Shown here piece after piece: positions 13,538 to 26,788 of a stretch of DNA of 64,000 bases. Below the pieces are notes generated by a model. That model saw nothing but the letters and a program-made list of their open reading frames with translations, did not search any database and was not told the DNA's origin. The DNA lies in assembly GCA_002914845.1 (NCBI GenBank), contig JXTC01000084.1:473660-537659 (forward strand), in the 5' to 3' direction. The stretch is from Trema orientale (Eukaryota; Streptophyta; Magnoliopsida; Rosales; Cannabaceae). How positions within the stretch are numbered: the first letter of the stretch is position 1; each line of letters starts with the position of its first letter. A program made the position numbers and the translations under genes.

Positions 13538-15039
13538 CATGAAAATGAATGAGAAGAAGAATCAAGAATATAATATTTATTATAATGATAATGTGAATGA
13601 AGAAATAAAAATTGTATTTTCTAGTTTTTGTTTTTAGAAAATATTGTTTGCCTTAGTTGATAGCCTAGTTAACAATTTAACGTATTGTACATAAGCATGC
13701 ATATTTTTGAATACATAGCCTAATTACATTCATATATATATATAGATGAGTTTTTAATGGTTGCGACGATCCATGGTGACTATCATAGTGTAAGTCTTAA
13801 AAACTTATTGATATTAGTGTTAGCATTAATTATAAATAATGACGCGGACTCAAAAGTTAGCTGCTATAGCAAGTTTTAGAACATGTTACAATTTAGCATT
13901 AAGGGATGTTATTCATCCCCGAGTGTTTTTCAACACGGGCCAGAACACAAGCCATGTAGTTTCATGCGATTAGTGCACATGTTCCATGTGCCACGTAATT
14001 CCAAGATCCTTTTTAGAATCTTTTTCAAAAAAAAAAAAACCTTTATTTTTGTTCTTCAACTCTCATCTCTCAACTCCAGTAATGTCTGTGGAGCCTTTAG
14101 TCCTTCACCTCCATCCTCACTTCCATATACTAATTTTCATTTCTACAAAGGCAAAGTGGTAGGAGTTGTAGAAGAGGTTTTGAGTGCCATCATTTTAGAG
14201 TTCAATTCTGGCAAAATCATGGTATTTGGCTTTGTGATTTCCTTCCTTAAACTCATATGCTTTGTTGAATAGAATAGGTTGAGCTGTAGAATGAGTGCTT
14301 AGGGGACTGTTTCTAGTTTTTGCCAAGAGAGAGTTGAGATAAACTTGGAAGATTAAACATCTTGTCGGCAAGTAAATCGATGTTGATGGTTTAGGCAAAT
14401 GAATCTCAATAAAAGATCCCATAGTTTAGTCTATTGGAATTGAATTTTTTGTTTTTTGATGGGAAGATTTTATTCGGGCACAAATTTAAAGGGTTAGATT
14501 TAATTTATTAAAAAAAAAAACTCTTTTTATTGAAATTTATTTGTAAAGTCATTTAAAAGTTCAATCTTGAAATAAAATATAACTTTCTGAATTTGTAGGA
14601 AAGTTGGGTCTGCGCATTTCTAAAAAAGAAATTAGTTTTGTGAATTTGATTTCAAATAAGTCCTTTCTGGATTTAATATTGAATTTTGTATGAAATTTTT
14701 GTTTTTGTGTGTGTGTGTTTTCAATGATAATAAAGGTTCAAATCTTAGGTCTATTAGATTGGCAGGGCAAATTTAGTTCAAAAGTTATATTGATTCTTGC
14801 CTTTCCACCCTCCTTCTGAATTTTATAGCCATGAAATTTCTCTTAAGAAGCCAACTTGGCTGGTTCAAAGAAGCTAAACTCCTTCCTTTGCAAGTAATTT
14901 GCTAATTAGAACTCTCTATTTTCATTTTTTTTTAAGCTTCATTTGACACATCAAATGCTTATGATACTTTGTAATAATTGAAAGATCTATTTTAGATATT
15001 ACTAAATAATTAATTAATTTTTAAATAAATAAATAATTA
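11861..15039. other. A-rich spacer with GA microsatellites
   Basis: Mostly A-rich sequence without convincing genes. It has (GA)n runs at about 12884-12916 and 13498-13527, several shorter GA-rich patches (13390-13445), and a short telomere-like ccctaaaccctaaccctaac at about 12952-12971. A 129-residue frame at 13883-14272 has no recognisable domain and is not called as a gene. Confidence 0.55.
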
Positions 15040-15735
15040 ATTATATTGTAACAAGTGTATGAAAAGTTATTGCAACAACGAGTGTATTTATTACAACAAG
15101 AACAAGAAAATAAAGAATGAATACAAGAAGCTTTTAACATGGTTCAGACCTCTGCTACTCCATGGGGCCACGCCCAGAGATTAAATAAATTAGTAAAGTA
15201 TGAAGATTACAAATACTAATTGACTAATGCAATAAAAGACTGTCTCTTTTATTGCAACAAAAGACTAATGCAATAAAATACTTTTCAACAAGTGTATGAA
15301 AAATTATTGCAACAACGAGTGTATTTATTACAACAAGAACAAGAAAATAAAGAATGAATACAAGGAGCTTTTAACATGGTTCAGACCTCTGCTACTCTAT
15401 GGGGCCACGCCCAGAGATTAAATAAATTAGTAAAGTATGAAGATTACAAATACTAATTGACTAATGCAATAAAAGACTGTCTCTTTTCAATTGCTGTAAT
15501 GTGTTGTAATGACTCTACCAATCTTGTTTAGCGAGCTCCCCTCATCTTGTTGATCCGTCACATGTGAACTCCCATCACTGGTCCGGATCTGTCTCCACCC
15601 GAAGACGTACTGTTTTTCCTCCCAAAGAATAAGTTACACTCAACAAAGAACTTTGAAACCCTAAAGCTCTCTAAATCTCACAATAGCTATAGAACATACT
15701 CTATGCCTTACATATTTTTCTCAACAAAGTGCCTC
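15040..15735 (-). repeat. LTR fragment with internal 237-bp-spaced duplication
   Basis: This matches the 3' part (minus-strand orientation) of the LTR at 20100-21434. Its first ~199 bp occurs twice in direct order, starting at 15052 and 15289 (offset 237 bp), with only about three differences. Both copies carry caacaacgagtgtatttatt and the ggggccacgcccagagatta segment. The match to the 20.1-kb LTR fades near 15735. It is an orphan piece with no coding sequence. Confidence 0.65.
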
Positions 15736-15990
15736 TTTAACTCTGAACTTCGAATTTGGGTGTTGCAGTGCCCAAGTTTCAGCACCTAGGTGCTAAGTTC
15801 TCTGTCTAACTCCATATCTACACTAATTTACATTAGTTGATCCCCATAAATCATGAAAAATCTCCCCAAACTTAAAACTTTTAGTTCATTAATATATAAA
15901 AAAAAATACAAACAATGAAATATTAAAAACTTGGGCTGCCTCCTTGTAGCACTTAGTTTAACATCCTCAGCATAATGTTCTTTAACTTCC

Positions 15991-16197
15991 TTAAATCTTC
16001 GCTCTAAGAGAAAGCTCCTTCACATTCCTTACTCCTCCTCCGTCATAAAACTTCAATCGTTGTTTATAGACCTGTAACACATGTCCATCTTTTCCCTTTA
16101 CATCCACCATTCCCAAGGGAAATACTTTCTCAATAACGAAGGGCCTAGACCATTTTGGCTTCAACTTGGGTGATAACAACTTCAACTGAGACCTCAA
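15991..16197 (-). pseudogene. Athila-type integrase C-terminal remnant
   Basis: The product contains LKPKWSRPFVIEKVFPLGMV followed by VYKQRLKFYDGG, the usual C-terminal end of integrase in Athila-like polyproteins (a W-x-GPFVI block, then a QRLKHY-like block). It is followed on the minus strand by the post-pol motif near 15933-15955, as in intact relatives. Confidence 0.75.
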
Positions 16198-16440
16198 AAG
16201 TCAAGCTTGTTGGCCCGGAACTAACTCACACTTCTTAATTTTTTGCTCATTGTAACGTCTCTTATCCACCGGAACCTCTTCAGTTTGTCTTCTAATCACA
16301 TCAACTCGATTACATGAACTTGTCTCCTCGAAAATCTTGTTGGAATGTTAAATGTTGAACTTGACTATATCTTCATTCACCCTTAAAGATAACTCCCCTT
16401 TAGATACATAAATCAAAGCTCCATTTGTGCCCAACAAAGG

Positions 16441-16839
16441 TTATCCAAGGATTAGAGGCATGTCTTGGCCTTCATCCAAATATAAAATCACAAAATCAGC
16501 TAGAAAAATAAATTTTTCGACCATTACCAACGTGCCTTCAATGACTCTACAATGAAAGGTGAGGGATATATCCGCTAGTTGTAACGTGATGGTGGGTGGC
16601 TTGACTTCTTTAAGTCCCAGCTGTTTTAATACGGAGAGGGGCATCAAATTGATGCTTGCCCTAAGGTCACACAATGCTTTATCAAATGAAGAGCCACCAA
16701 TTGTACACGAGATAGTGAAGCTTCCCGGATCATTCAATTTCTGTGGTAGCTTTCTTTGAAGAATAGCACTATACTCCTCTGTCAATTTTACAGTTTCGAA
16801 GTCTTCCAACCTCCTCTTCTTTGACATAATGTCCTTCAT
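16441..16839 (-). pseudogene. Athila-type protease region remnant
   Basis: The 132-residue product has LPQKLNDPGSFTISCTIG, then ALCDLRASINLMPLSVLKQL, then FIFLADFVILYLDEGQDMPLILG. These are the conserved blocks of the aspartic-protease region between gag and RT in Athila-lineage Gypsy elements. It belongs to element B and is a fossil. Confidence 0.8.
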
Positions 16840-18537
16840 AAATTTGACATTGTTAATAATTTAAGGATTATCAGGAAATAAAATAGTTTTCGGTTTAGAA
16901 ACTTCCCTAGTAGCATTTTCTTCTTCATTATTCACATCAATGGTTTGCTTTTCTTCGTGGCTTGCAAAGGTGTGGGCTTGGTAGATTCTTGTTGCTTATA
17001 CCAATCAATTTCTCTCCTGCTTCTTAGAGTTATAGCATTGCAATGCTCTTTGGGACTGCTTTTGGTATCATTTGGGAATTTTTCTCCTTATTGAGAATTA
17101 ATTGTGATTGCTATTTGCCCAAGTTGAACTTCAATGACTTCATAATGGCACCTATACTACTCATGTGATTTTTAATATTGTCCAACCTCGCCTCCATTTT
17201 GTTGCATCTTGATCTAGTCTCCAAAATGAGCAAATTCAAGCTCTCCACTAACGAATTTTCCTTTTCAGTCAGTTGGTTATTAAACTCCGAAAGAGGGTGA
17301 AACACATTTCTTATATTACCATAAGAGAAATTCTCATGGTTTCAGAGTCTCGGGTGATAATGTGTAGGCAAGTTATTAGACATGTTATTACCTCAGTAAT
17401 TGAAGTTTCGGTTGTTGACATATTGAACTTGCTCTGTATCACCACTATCACCAACAAAAGAAGTACTAGCAATCATTACTGGCTCCTTGATTGAAGAAGC
17501 TTCTCTAGTAGTGAGGGTTAGGTTTGTTAGAGCCGACAGTTGAGCTGAAAGTCTACAATAAGATCCACTTCATGAATTCCAATCGCTTTTTTCAACATTG
17601 ACCGCTCATTTGACCATTCATTGTTGTTGCATGCCATTTTACTAACAATAGTTGGGCTTTTTCGGCAGTTTTGGATAGGAGAGTACCACTGGCCACGGCG
17701 TCAATAATTGTTCTTGTTTGCCCATTCAATCCATTGTAGAATAATTAGATTTAGAACCAATCTTAGTATCCATGTTAGGGGCACTTTTGAATAAGGTCTT
17801 TAAAATACTCCCAAGCTTCATAAAGGATTTCAAAGTCTAATTGGAAAAATTATGCAATCTCGTCTCGAAGTTGAGAGGTCCTTAATAAAGGAAAGAACTT
17901 CGAAAGGAGTCATTTAACCAAGTCTTCCCATATTCAAACACAACCCAATTGCAAAGATTATAGCCATCCTCATGCCTTATCCTTAAAAGAGAAAGGAAAC
18001 AAGTGCAATCAAATAATATCCTCGAGAATACCATTCATCTTAATGATGTCACAAATCTCCAAGAACATGGCCAAGTACACATTTGAGTCTTCAAAAGGAA
18101 AACCTCCATATTGATTTTATTGAACCATGCTAATAAGGCCAAGTTTCAACTCAAAGTTATTGGCATTGATGTTTTGCCTCCGAATTCCTAAATAGTTCTC
18201 ATTGACAATGGGCTAAAAGTAATCCTGTGGGGCTCTTACTTGTAGATTATTTTCTTATTGGTTGTTGGCTTCTTCTGCCATGATTTGAGCTCTTTGTTGT
18301 CTTTTTTGTTATCTTAGTCTTCGACAAGTACGTTCAATCTCGGAATTAAATGGTAATAATTCTAAGATACGAGCTCTTTGCATAAGCCACAAAGAAAAGA
18401 CATCTAATAAGCAATAATGACAATAAGAACAAGATAAGTGAAAAGAATATTAAAAGGTCCAAATTAAAATCAAGATTACATAGTAATAATATTAGTAGCA
18501 ATTTAATTGCCAATCCCCCGCAATGGTACCAAAAATT

Positions 18538-20080
18538 TGATATTTGAAATGTTTAGTCATTAGATTTAAATGACCGATACCAAATTTTACTATTTATAAT
18601 ATTTCTCTTCCTATTAACTAACATAGCGTGTCCTAATAAAAATCAAAACTAGGTAGCATAGAGGCAAGAAGGGTCGATCTACGGAGATTAGGTATTAAAC
18701 TATCGCTAAGTACTGAAATCATCACAGCTCAACTTTATTTAGGCATAAAATCTAAATGAATATATAAATAAACAAACAAAAATAAAGATCAAAAGAATAA
18801 AGCATAAATAATATGTCGATAATTACTATGCACAAATGTACTAACGATTTGAATTCGCCTAACTACTTTCGTCAAATTGAGTAATTACTGGCCTAATTCA
18901 ATTTAATTCACTAATCGAAGGATCTAACCTCACCTCATTACCGCTCCTAAGCATCAAATGAGGTAATACACCTGACTAACCTAAGTTGATATCCCTATTT
19001 AACCTAATCAATTAGGTGTTCATTTAGTTCAAGCCCTCAACTAGAAGTTAAGGTATCGCTCTCCTCTCGGCCTCACAATAACCCAAACAACCTAAAACTA
19101 ATAAGGTGATTATCTAGGCATTGATCTCCTCCCAGTCTCACAATAACTTAAACTATACATCTTAATTCAAGATTATGAGATTAATCTCTCTCGAACAATA
19201 AAATTATATTCTAAAGTCAACTAATTCATTAGCCAAATAAATTAGAAGCAATGAATAAGAAGAAGCATAAATGAATTGGTAATAAGAAATAGACCAATAA
19301 TAAACAAAATAATCAAAACAAAGTATTAAAAAGAAAAAATCAAATCATAGTTACCAAATATAAATAAGCATAGTAGAATCCATTACTAATCTCAATAAGA
19401 AGTTCATAATATCCAAACAAGATTTCACAATATGCTTAACACAAATTTCAAGAGAGATTAGGGTATAAAAAAAAGAAAAGAAAAACTCTTGTGAAGATGA
19501 GCTTCAAGTCTTCAAGAATCTCTCCCAAGAATTCTCCAAGAAATTTCTAACTTCAAGTTTTTCTCTCTAGGAATTTGGTATGTTTTTTTCTCCAATTCTC
19601 CACAGTGAAATTTGTGCCTCTATTCGCTTTTAAGCTTCGTTATAGGTCAAATTTAAGTACCACTTAAAGATGGATGAGTCTGCATCTTTGGATTATAAGA
19701 AAGGAGCAATCTGGACCGTTAAAACTCATTAAAAGGGCTCAAAAACTCTACAGGGCTGCAGCCGCACCTCCGGACAGTAGGGGAGGTGCATGAACGCCAC
19801 CCAAGGGTGCAGTTGCATGCCCTATTGTATGTTGTTGCGCATTATGGCTTCTCGAGTACACCATTTCTCCGTTTTAGCTCCAATTTGTCTCATTTTCATT
19901 GCGTTACGTCTGTATCGGATCTAACTTCAATTCAAATGGTTTATTCATTATGATTCTCATTTATTCACAAGAACTACAAAAACAAACAAAAATACATCAA
20001 ACTAATAAAAATTCTTGAAAATACACAATTATTTGAGCTTAAAACATACTTGATTTGGAGGTAAATATCCTCCTCTTTAC
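18538..20080 (-). repeat. Athila-type 5' LTR of element B
   Basis: The block lies directly upstream (minus strand) of the primer-binding site and has TG at its plus-strand start and CA near 20078. Its stretch at 19840-19960, including cattttcattgcgttacgtc, aligns with 10300-10400 in derivative A, and 19500-19750 aligns with 7600-7860. It contains no reading frame. Confidence 0.6.
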
Positions 20081-20099
20081 CAAAATTAATTAATTATAC

Positions 20100-23000
20100 T
20101 GTAATACGTGTATAAAAAGTTGTTGCAACAACGAGTGTATTTGTTGCAACAAGAACAAGAAAATAAGGAATGAAAACAAGATATTTTTAATGTGGTTCGG
20201 ACATCTTTTACTCCACAGGGCCATGCTGAGAGATTAAACAAATTAGTAAAGTATAAAAATTACAAACACTAATTGACTAATGCAATAAAAGACTCCCTCT
20301 TTTCAATTGCCACAATGTGTTGTAATGACTCCACCAATCTTGTTTAGCGAGCTCCCCTCGTTTTATTGATTCTTCATGCATGAACTCCCTTCACTGGTCC
20401 AGATTTGTCTCCTCCCGAAGACGTATTGTTCTTCTTCCTGAAGAATAAGTTGCATTCAACAAAGAACCTAACCCTAAAGCTCTCTAAGTCTCATAATGAC
20501 TATAGAATATACTCTATGCCTTACAAATAAAAGTTCTTTCTAAGAATATTTTTCTCAATGAAGTGCAAACGAAATTCCTTCAAGTGGCAAAGCTTTTAAG
20601 GATGAATTTTAGCCGCTTTGGTCGTCCATAGCAGTGTGAAATGGCTGAAATTCAATAAGGAAAGAATTACTGACAAAATCAAAATCTTTTCATAAATGTT
20701 GTAATCTGGCAGAAAGTTGTTGCATTACTAGAAAAATGTCCAGATTCATGATTACTCCTCGTACACGTTTTGGACACGATTTGCCAGCTAAAAATCTTCA
20801 ATAAACCTGCCAAAGATTGACAATTAACCCAGAAAAGTATATCTCAATCAATATTAATCAAATGCCAAGATATAAGAAAATTAAGCAATCATTCCATAAA
20901 TAACTAGAGCTGTTGCAACATATCAAAACATCTGATCACAATAACTTAGCAAATCAAATCAATTAACTAATAAAAAATTAATTAATTAATGAGCAAATAT
21001 CCAGCATCAACTAAGGAAGAAAGTCCTTATGAATTCACTCGAGATACGTGTCCAAATTCATTGATTAATAAGAGGCAATCAGATATCAATCAAAGATAAA
21101 AGCGTGAGGAAATAATCAATGATATAAATAGCAAATATAAAAGGAATTGATTACAAATTGATAAGATAAATATCCTATTCATACTAAGCAGTAAGACGCA
21201 TTTTTCCTTATATATTATACCATTATAATTATTAGAATCATCAGATATGGAAACAAAGCTCGTTCAGATACATTCTAGATGGTTTCTATACAAAGCAAAT
21301 CATAGGTTTGTTGTAAAATAATATTAGTTGTAACAACTTCAAACGTATTGTAACAACATCTACTTTAGATTTATCAACTTGAGTTCTCATAAGTTTGCCA
21401 TTTAGAATGCCAAATTTCGGACCTAATAATCTCCCTCTTTGGCATCTTTTTGGCGAAACTAACATGAGAGAGAATACAATGAACTCAAGTATAAAAACCT
21501 AGAAAACAAATAGTTAATTTCCTCATCACAAAGACAAATAGCTACCCCCTGAAAATCACAATACATAAGAATGTGACATAAAATATAGACAGTTTCCCCT
21601 AAAAATAATATCTCATGATCTCTAAACAAAATATAATCTTATGATCTCCAAATAAACTAGAAAATTCTCATGATCTCTTTTTTTTGTCAAAAGAGGGCTA
21701 AAGTACCAAAATAATCAAACAAATAAACATTAAGTCTTAAAACCAAAACAAATTAAAACAAGTATCTGGAAGCAAAAGAAACAAAAAACCATACAGCAAG
21801 TCTCTACAAGACACTCAGAACAAATCAAGGTTGGGTCTTCTTCTAGCGTTTCTTAGCCTACTTCTTTGGACTTGTTGCAACAGGTGGTTAGGCTGGTACA
21901 TCAGGTTGGGAAGATCCAGAGGGATGAGTAGTAGTAGTAGCTGATGGAGCAGCAAAGACTGCTATCAATCTGTCAAGAATTTCTTTTTACACTTTTTTAA
22001 TTGCTTCCAGTCTCTTAATCTACTTGACCTGATCAGCTTTCAAATTCTACAATTCCACAGAGTCTTGAGAAACCACAATAGAAGGTATTACAACAGGTAA
22101 GGACTTCTTAGCAGCAACTGTCTTCTTCTTAGATATGCCACTTGTTGAAACAACTGGTTCAGCTATATCTTTACCCTTTAACTTGTAAGAAATAGTTGGC
22201 AAAACTGGAGAGAGAAAATCACTAGGAAGCTTTAGAGGATGCTACCATTCAAGAGTCCCATAAATCATGTTTAGGAATGTCAGCTTCTGATTCTTTTTTT
22301 TTCCTCCGTGTAGATCATAAATGACATGAAATATCAGAGGAAGACTCTCCTAAAAACCTGTGCCAATATCAAACAAAAGACATGCAAAAGTTTTGGTAAT
22401 TATGAATTGATGAGCTATTGGCCACCAGTGTGTTGAGCAAGCTTGTGCGGGCCAGAATACTTGTAGGTCAACTTACAAGATTTCAAAGTATGAGAATCAT
22501 TCGGCCAAACAATGACATCACCAAGCAATTCAGATACTACATTGTCGATTGCATAGTCTATTTCATACTCATCTCTTTCCACCATGGGAAATCCAAGAAA
22601 GCAGCAATAGTCAAGAAAGAAAAATCATATACATGCCTCATAACATAGACTTTCTGATAAAAAGTACTCGTTGGGTCAGCCATATCATCATATATATTGC
22701 AATAGAATTTTTGGACTATTCTAGGAACATACCCTTCAAAGCCAGTCACTGTTCTCATCCATTGAAGATTCTTAAGAAGTTTAATAATTCCTAAGGGTTT
22801 AAATGGTTCCAGATTAAAGTTCCTTTTATCCCAAAAAAGGTTCTTTTTCCATAATCTTTTATCAAAGCTTCATTCTTTATTGTACAAAACGAAGTATAAT
22901 AGGCTTTAGAAACATCATACCCATGAGGTGTGCCAGATTGGATTGCTTTTCTTTTGTCTTTTGATCGCTTGGGCACTTCAATCTCAGGCTCATCTACATC

Positions 23001-23944
23001 ATCATCCTCTGGACTCTCAGGCATTTCTGGAATGTCAGATTCTTCTTGGATGGACCAGTCTCCATGGATGGGTCTTCTTCAGTCTCCATCGATATTGTTG
23101 CAGCTTTAGATGGAGTTGTTGCAACTGTAACAGGGGCATATGAAACAGGGACAACAGATGTTGCAATAACTTTAGAAGCCTTTGAAGATTTTGAAGCTTC
23201 GGCCTTATTTGCAACAGACTTCTTAGACTTAACTGAAAAAGTGGCTTTCATAGTGGTTTCAACGTTATGATTGCTCATTGGACACGTTTTAGACACAATT
23301 TGGCCAGCTGGAAATCTTTAATTGACCTACCAAAAATTAATGGTTAACTTAGAAAAGTATATCTCAATCAATATCAAGCAAATACCAAGATTTAGGAAAA
23401 TTAAGCACTTATTCCATAAATATTCAGAGCTGTTACAACAGATCAAAAAATTTGATCACAACAACTTAACAAATCAAATCAACTAACTAATAGAAAATTA
23501 GTTAATTAATAAGCAAATATCCAACATCAATTAAGGATGAAAATCCTTATCAATTCACTCCAGAAACCTGTCCAAATTCATTGATTAATAAGAGGCAATC
23601 AAATATCATTCAAGGACAAAAGTACGAGGAAATAATCAATTATATAGATGGTAAATATAAAAGAAATTGATTGAAAATTGATCAGATAAATATCCTATTC
23701 ATACTAAGCAGCAAGACATATTTTTCCTTATATATTATACTATTATAATCATCATATATAGAAACAAAGCTCATTTAGAAATATTCTAGAAGGTTTCTAT
23801 GAAAAGCAAATCGCAGGTTTTGTTGTTGCAAAACAACATTTGCTGTAACAACTTCAAACTTATTCTAACAACATCTCCTTCAGATTTATCAACTTGAGTT
23901 CTCATAACTTTGCCATTTAGAATGTCAAACTTTTGGACCTAACA
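20100..23944 (-). mobile_element. Non-autonomous LTR element with accessory ORF
   Basis: A complete LTR (20100-21434) lies at the 3' end on the minus strand. A partial LTR in the same orientation (about 23277-23944, start TGTTAGGTCC on the minus strand) lies at the 5' end. The polypurine tract next to the 3' LTR reads gccaaagagggagatt, the style of SIRE-type Copia elements. Inside (21435-23276) is a broken frame of the putative plant transposon protein type and no gag, RT or integrase. The two LTR pieces differ by roughly 10% by eye, so the copy is old. Target duplications were not found. Confidence 0.6.
22200..23296 (-). pseudogene. Accessory ORF resembling putative plant transposon protein
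   Basis: Minus-strand frames here give an acidic, Ser/Ala/Lys-rich head (23296-22994), then ESPEDDDVDEPEIEVPKRSK, and then GYVPRIVQKFYCNIYDD with MRHVYDFSFLTIAAFLDFP. The last pattern (an aromatic segment about NLYDDM followed by VYVRGH-type DFSP text) recalls the domain annotated as putative plant transposon protein in accessory ORFs of plant LTR elements. The match is from memory. The frame is broken and lies inside the element at 20100-23944. Confidence 0.45.
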
Positions 23945-25855
23945 ATAATTAACAGAGAAATTGGATGAAATAATGTTGATGAAATTTAAAGAATGAGAAA
24001 AGGGATAAAGAATCTCAAAAAAAAAAGAAAAAAAGATTTTGGATCATAATTCAATTTAGAGGAGAATACAGCGGAAGTTTGGAATTGAACACCTACAACT
24101 TGTCGTGTTCTTCTTGGGATCTATTTTTTTTTTTTTTTTTGAAAGGGAAAAAAAATAACAATGCGAATTTACGTGGGTTCCACAATTTAAGTGAATTCAC
24201 ATCAGCTCGAGTATTATCTCGTTCGTGTCAATTAGCTTTTTTCTTTAGCATTAGTTACAAAGATTCATTTTTCCCCATTTTTCAAAGTTGTTGCATTTAA
24301 TTAATTAATTTTGAAAATTGTATAAGTTTAGAAAATCATGTTCTATTTTGACTTCTTTTCTTTTTTCAAATCCTAAAAGTTAAACAATATACTCTAAACT
24401 ATTTACGCCATTAGTCCCTAAACTTTTCTTTTTGCATTTAAATATCTAGTCTTACAAATTAGGAGCAAATAAGTCATTTTTTGTTAAAGATCTTATTTTA
24501 TTGTTTAAGTAACACTAGTAGGTACAATGTGTGCAAGCCTAGTTAATGTTTTATTAATGCTTTCTTTTACTTAAATTTCATATTTTAGAGACATTGCCAC
24601 AAAAAAAATGCATTATACGATAAAGAAATAAATTGAATTTTTTAATATATTTTACTTTATGAACTTAACATATATAGAGCAAAATATTAGCAAAGGATCC
24701 AACCGCTACGTCTATAGATATGTGTATTTAAAAAATGAGACTTAATTAAATATGTAGAAAGTATGACTAAAACAATACTAAGCAAAAAGAAAAAAAAAAG
24801 AAAAGAAACAGTTACTCATAGTAATTTCTAATATTCTTAATGAGTACATTACCACTATAATAATGATATAAGTAAACAAATATTACTTAACTTCAACTAG
24901 AAATATTAGTTATCCCAATTTCCTAAATAAATATTGGGAACCAAACGATATAAATTGTTGAATATATATCTGAATTCATAATGTTTACAAACAAATAGTC
25001 TTCAAACGAGTCTAAATTGATATTCTTTCTGGGAAATTAAAAAAAAAAAAAAAGAATTACGTTGATTTAGCGTATTTTTTGTGAGCAAAATTTTTGAAAA
25101 ATCCTCTTTATAAGGTCTTCGTTAGTTTGTCCCTAATTTTCAATTATAAAATCTACTTTCTTCAAATTTTGAATCATGGTAGACTTTTTCAATATTAAAA
25201 CAAATTAGATCATGCTTCTAGTAAAAGAAGACAATAATGTGACAAACTGAATAATAGATTATTATTTCAAGCTGATATGTGTAGTTTGGCGCTGACGATT
25301 TACTAAATTAAAAAAAGATAATTTACGATTTTAAGTGAATAACATAACAAACTCCAATAGTTATGGATTAAAGGGCAACTGATTTAGTAATTTTATTTCA
25401 ATTTTCTTTCTTGGCGGTTTAATATTGGTACAATTGCATATGTGATATCTCACTCTCTAATTTTTCTCTGTTCGTGGCACCGATTTGAAAAAAAGGCCTA
25501 TAGCTCAATGAGCTCTATATGACTCATCCACGTTGAATTATCTATTTCATATATATATATATAAATAAAGATACATGTACAAATAGCAGATATAATACAC
25601 TTAAAGTCTTAAATTCTAGTCTTAAACCTTGACTGTATTACTATAAGCTATAGATATAACTTTTATAGTGTGTTAAATCTGCTTCAAGGCTCTTTTTAGA
25701 TACTATTATAAATGTGTCATGGACATGTACTTTTAACAAAGGCTATTTTGGTAAAAACAAGCCTTATTATCTACAAATGTTTTATTAGAAAAATGTGATT
25801 CTTTTAAAAGAAACGTAATTAATTTGTATAACTACCTGTTTAGTTAATATATACT
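23945..25855. other. AT-rich intergenic stretch
   Basis: Strongly AT-rich with homopolymer A and T runs and an (AT)n run near 25549-25562. No frame resembles a protein. The last bases (25856-25860, ccaat) directly adjoin the Copia 5' LTR. Confidence 0.6.
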
Positions 25856-25860
25856 CCAAT

Positions 25861-26315
25861 TGTTGGACTCTTGGCCCAAGTTCCTATTGGGCGCCCATAG
25901 TTGGTGCATGGCCCAAATTGGATTAGATTACGTATCAGATAAGATATTTTGAGTAGAATATCTGATAGGCCTCTATTAATTAAGGATATTTTTCCTATTC
26001 TTTAGGGATAAAGAAAGATCCTTATTTGAACAGAAAAGATACATATCCTCTCGTATTAATTCATTAATTGACAGGCCTGAGTATAATACGGTACAGAAAT
26101 AATACGCTCTCTCCTCTCTCTCTCTCTGCCAAAAAAAAGAATTCCAGTGAGTGCTCTTGAGTGGTGGAATCTATAGTGGTTGTTCTTGTAACGCCACTAA
26201 CTGTGAGTTTACAAAGAGAAGTCTTTCTACAACGGACGTGAGGCACCAAGGCGATTCCTATACCGGCGGTAGGTTTGAGGACCATCCGGCACCACCGCCA
26301 CCCACGCTTCCGACA
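25861..26315 (+). repeat. Copia LTR (5' LTR of plus-strand half)
   Basis: This 455-bp LTR runs from TGTTGGACTC to CCGACA and is followed at once by ttggtatcagagagg, the initiator-Met tRNA primer-binding site. It is about 97% identical to 981-1437 in the opposite orientation. A CT-rich microsatellite lies near 26106-26127. Confidence 0.92.
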
Positions 26316-26330
26316 TTGGTATCAGAGAGG
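26316..26330 (+). promoter_or_regulatory. Copia primer-binding site
   Basis: ttggtatcagagagg directly follows the LTR and matches the complement of the 3' end of initiator methionine tRNA (TGGTATCAGAGC in most plant Copia elements) except at its last positions. It would prime minus-strand DNA synthesis in an active relative. Confidence 0.85.
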
Positions 26331-26763
26331 CTGTTGGTGGGCTCCGTTCTCCGTTGGAAAAAGGCTAAGGAGGGAGGTACATGAACTCTTAAACCGAAAA
26401 CACCATGATATGACAAGTTTTTTTTGGTTTATATAGTTCTGGATATTATTTGGTCGTGATTTTTTAATATGTGGTAGCTTATTATGTATATGTTCTACCA
26501 TAAAAATCTGGAAATCGTTTGATGTATGGTTTGAGAGATTTTTTGAGTCAAAGTTGTTTTACCCGAAAGTTTGACTGTGTTTTCCGATCGCGTGGTTGCC
26601 TGATTAGAGCGGATTTTAATTTTTCTGGAAATCTACGTGAAATTATCTTTCCAACCATATATAATATGTATTTTTTGGATTTTTATTTATGGAGATATTT
26701 TTTTTTTAATTTTACGTCATATCTGTAAATATTTTTTCCTAATTTAGCAACTTGATTTTGAAT

Positions 26764-26788
26764 CACACTCTCTCCGGGAGAGAGTGTG
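26764..26788 (+). other. Perfect hairpin in Copia leader
   Basis: cacactctctc, a 3-base cgg loop, and gagagagtgtg form an 11-bp perfect stem in the transcribed leader between the primer-binding site and gag. Leaders of retroelements often hold dimerisation or packaging structures; a role here is only inference. Confidence 0.5.

Larger units (their letters stand above)
15740..20085 (-). mobile_element. Athila-type Gypsy element B (fossil)
   Basis: From right to left on the minus strand: 5' LTR (18538 to about 20080); primer-binding site tttttggtaccattgcgggg (about 18517-18536); gag-region remnants (17100-18510); protease (16441-16839); integrase C-terminal end (15991-16197); the post-pol motif (about 15933-15955); and a purine-rich aagtttggggaga (about 15870). 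RT, RNase H and most of integrase are missing, and the 3' LTR is missing or cut away by the LTR fragment at 15040-15735. The coding parts are broken in many places, so this is an old copy. Confidence 0.75.

Noticed and set aside
13883-14272. A 129-residue plus-strand frame with a hydrophobic C-terminal end
   Set aside because: No known domain, biased composition and an overlapping frame on the other strand; no evidence beyond length.
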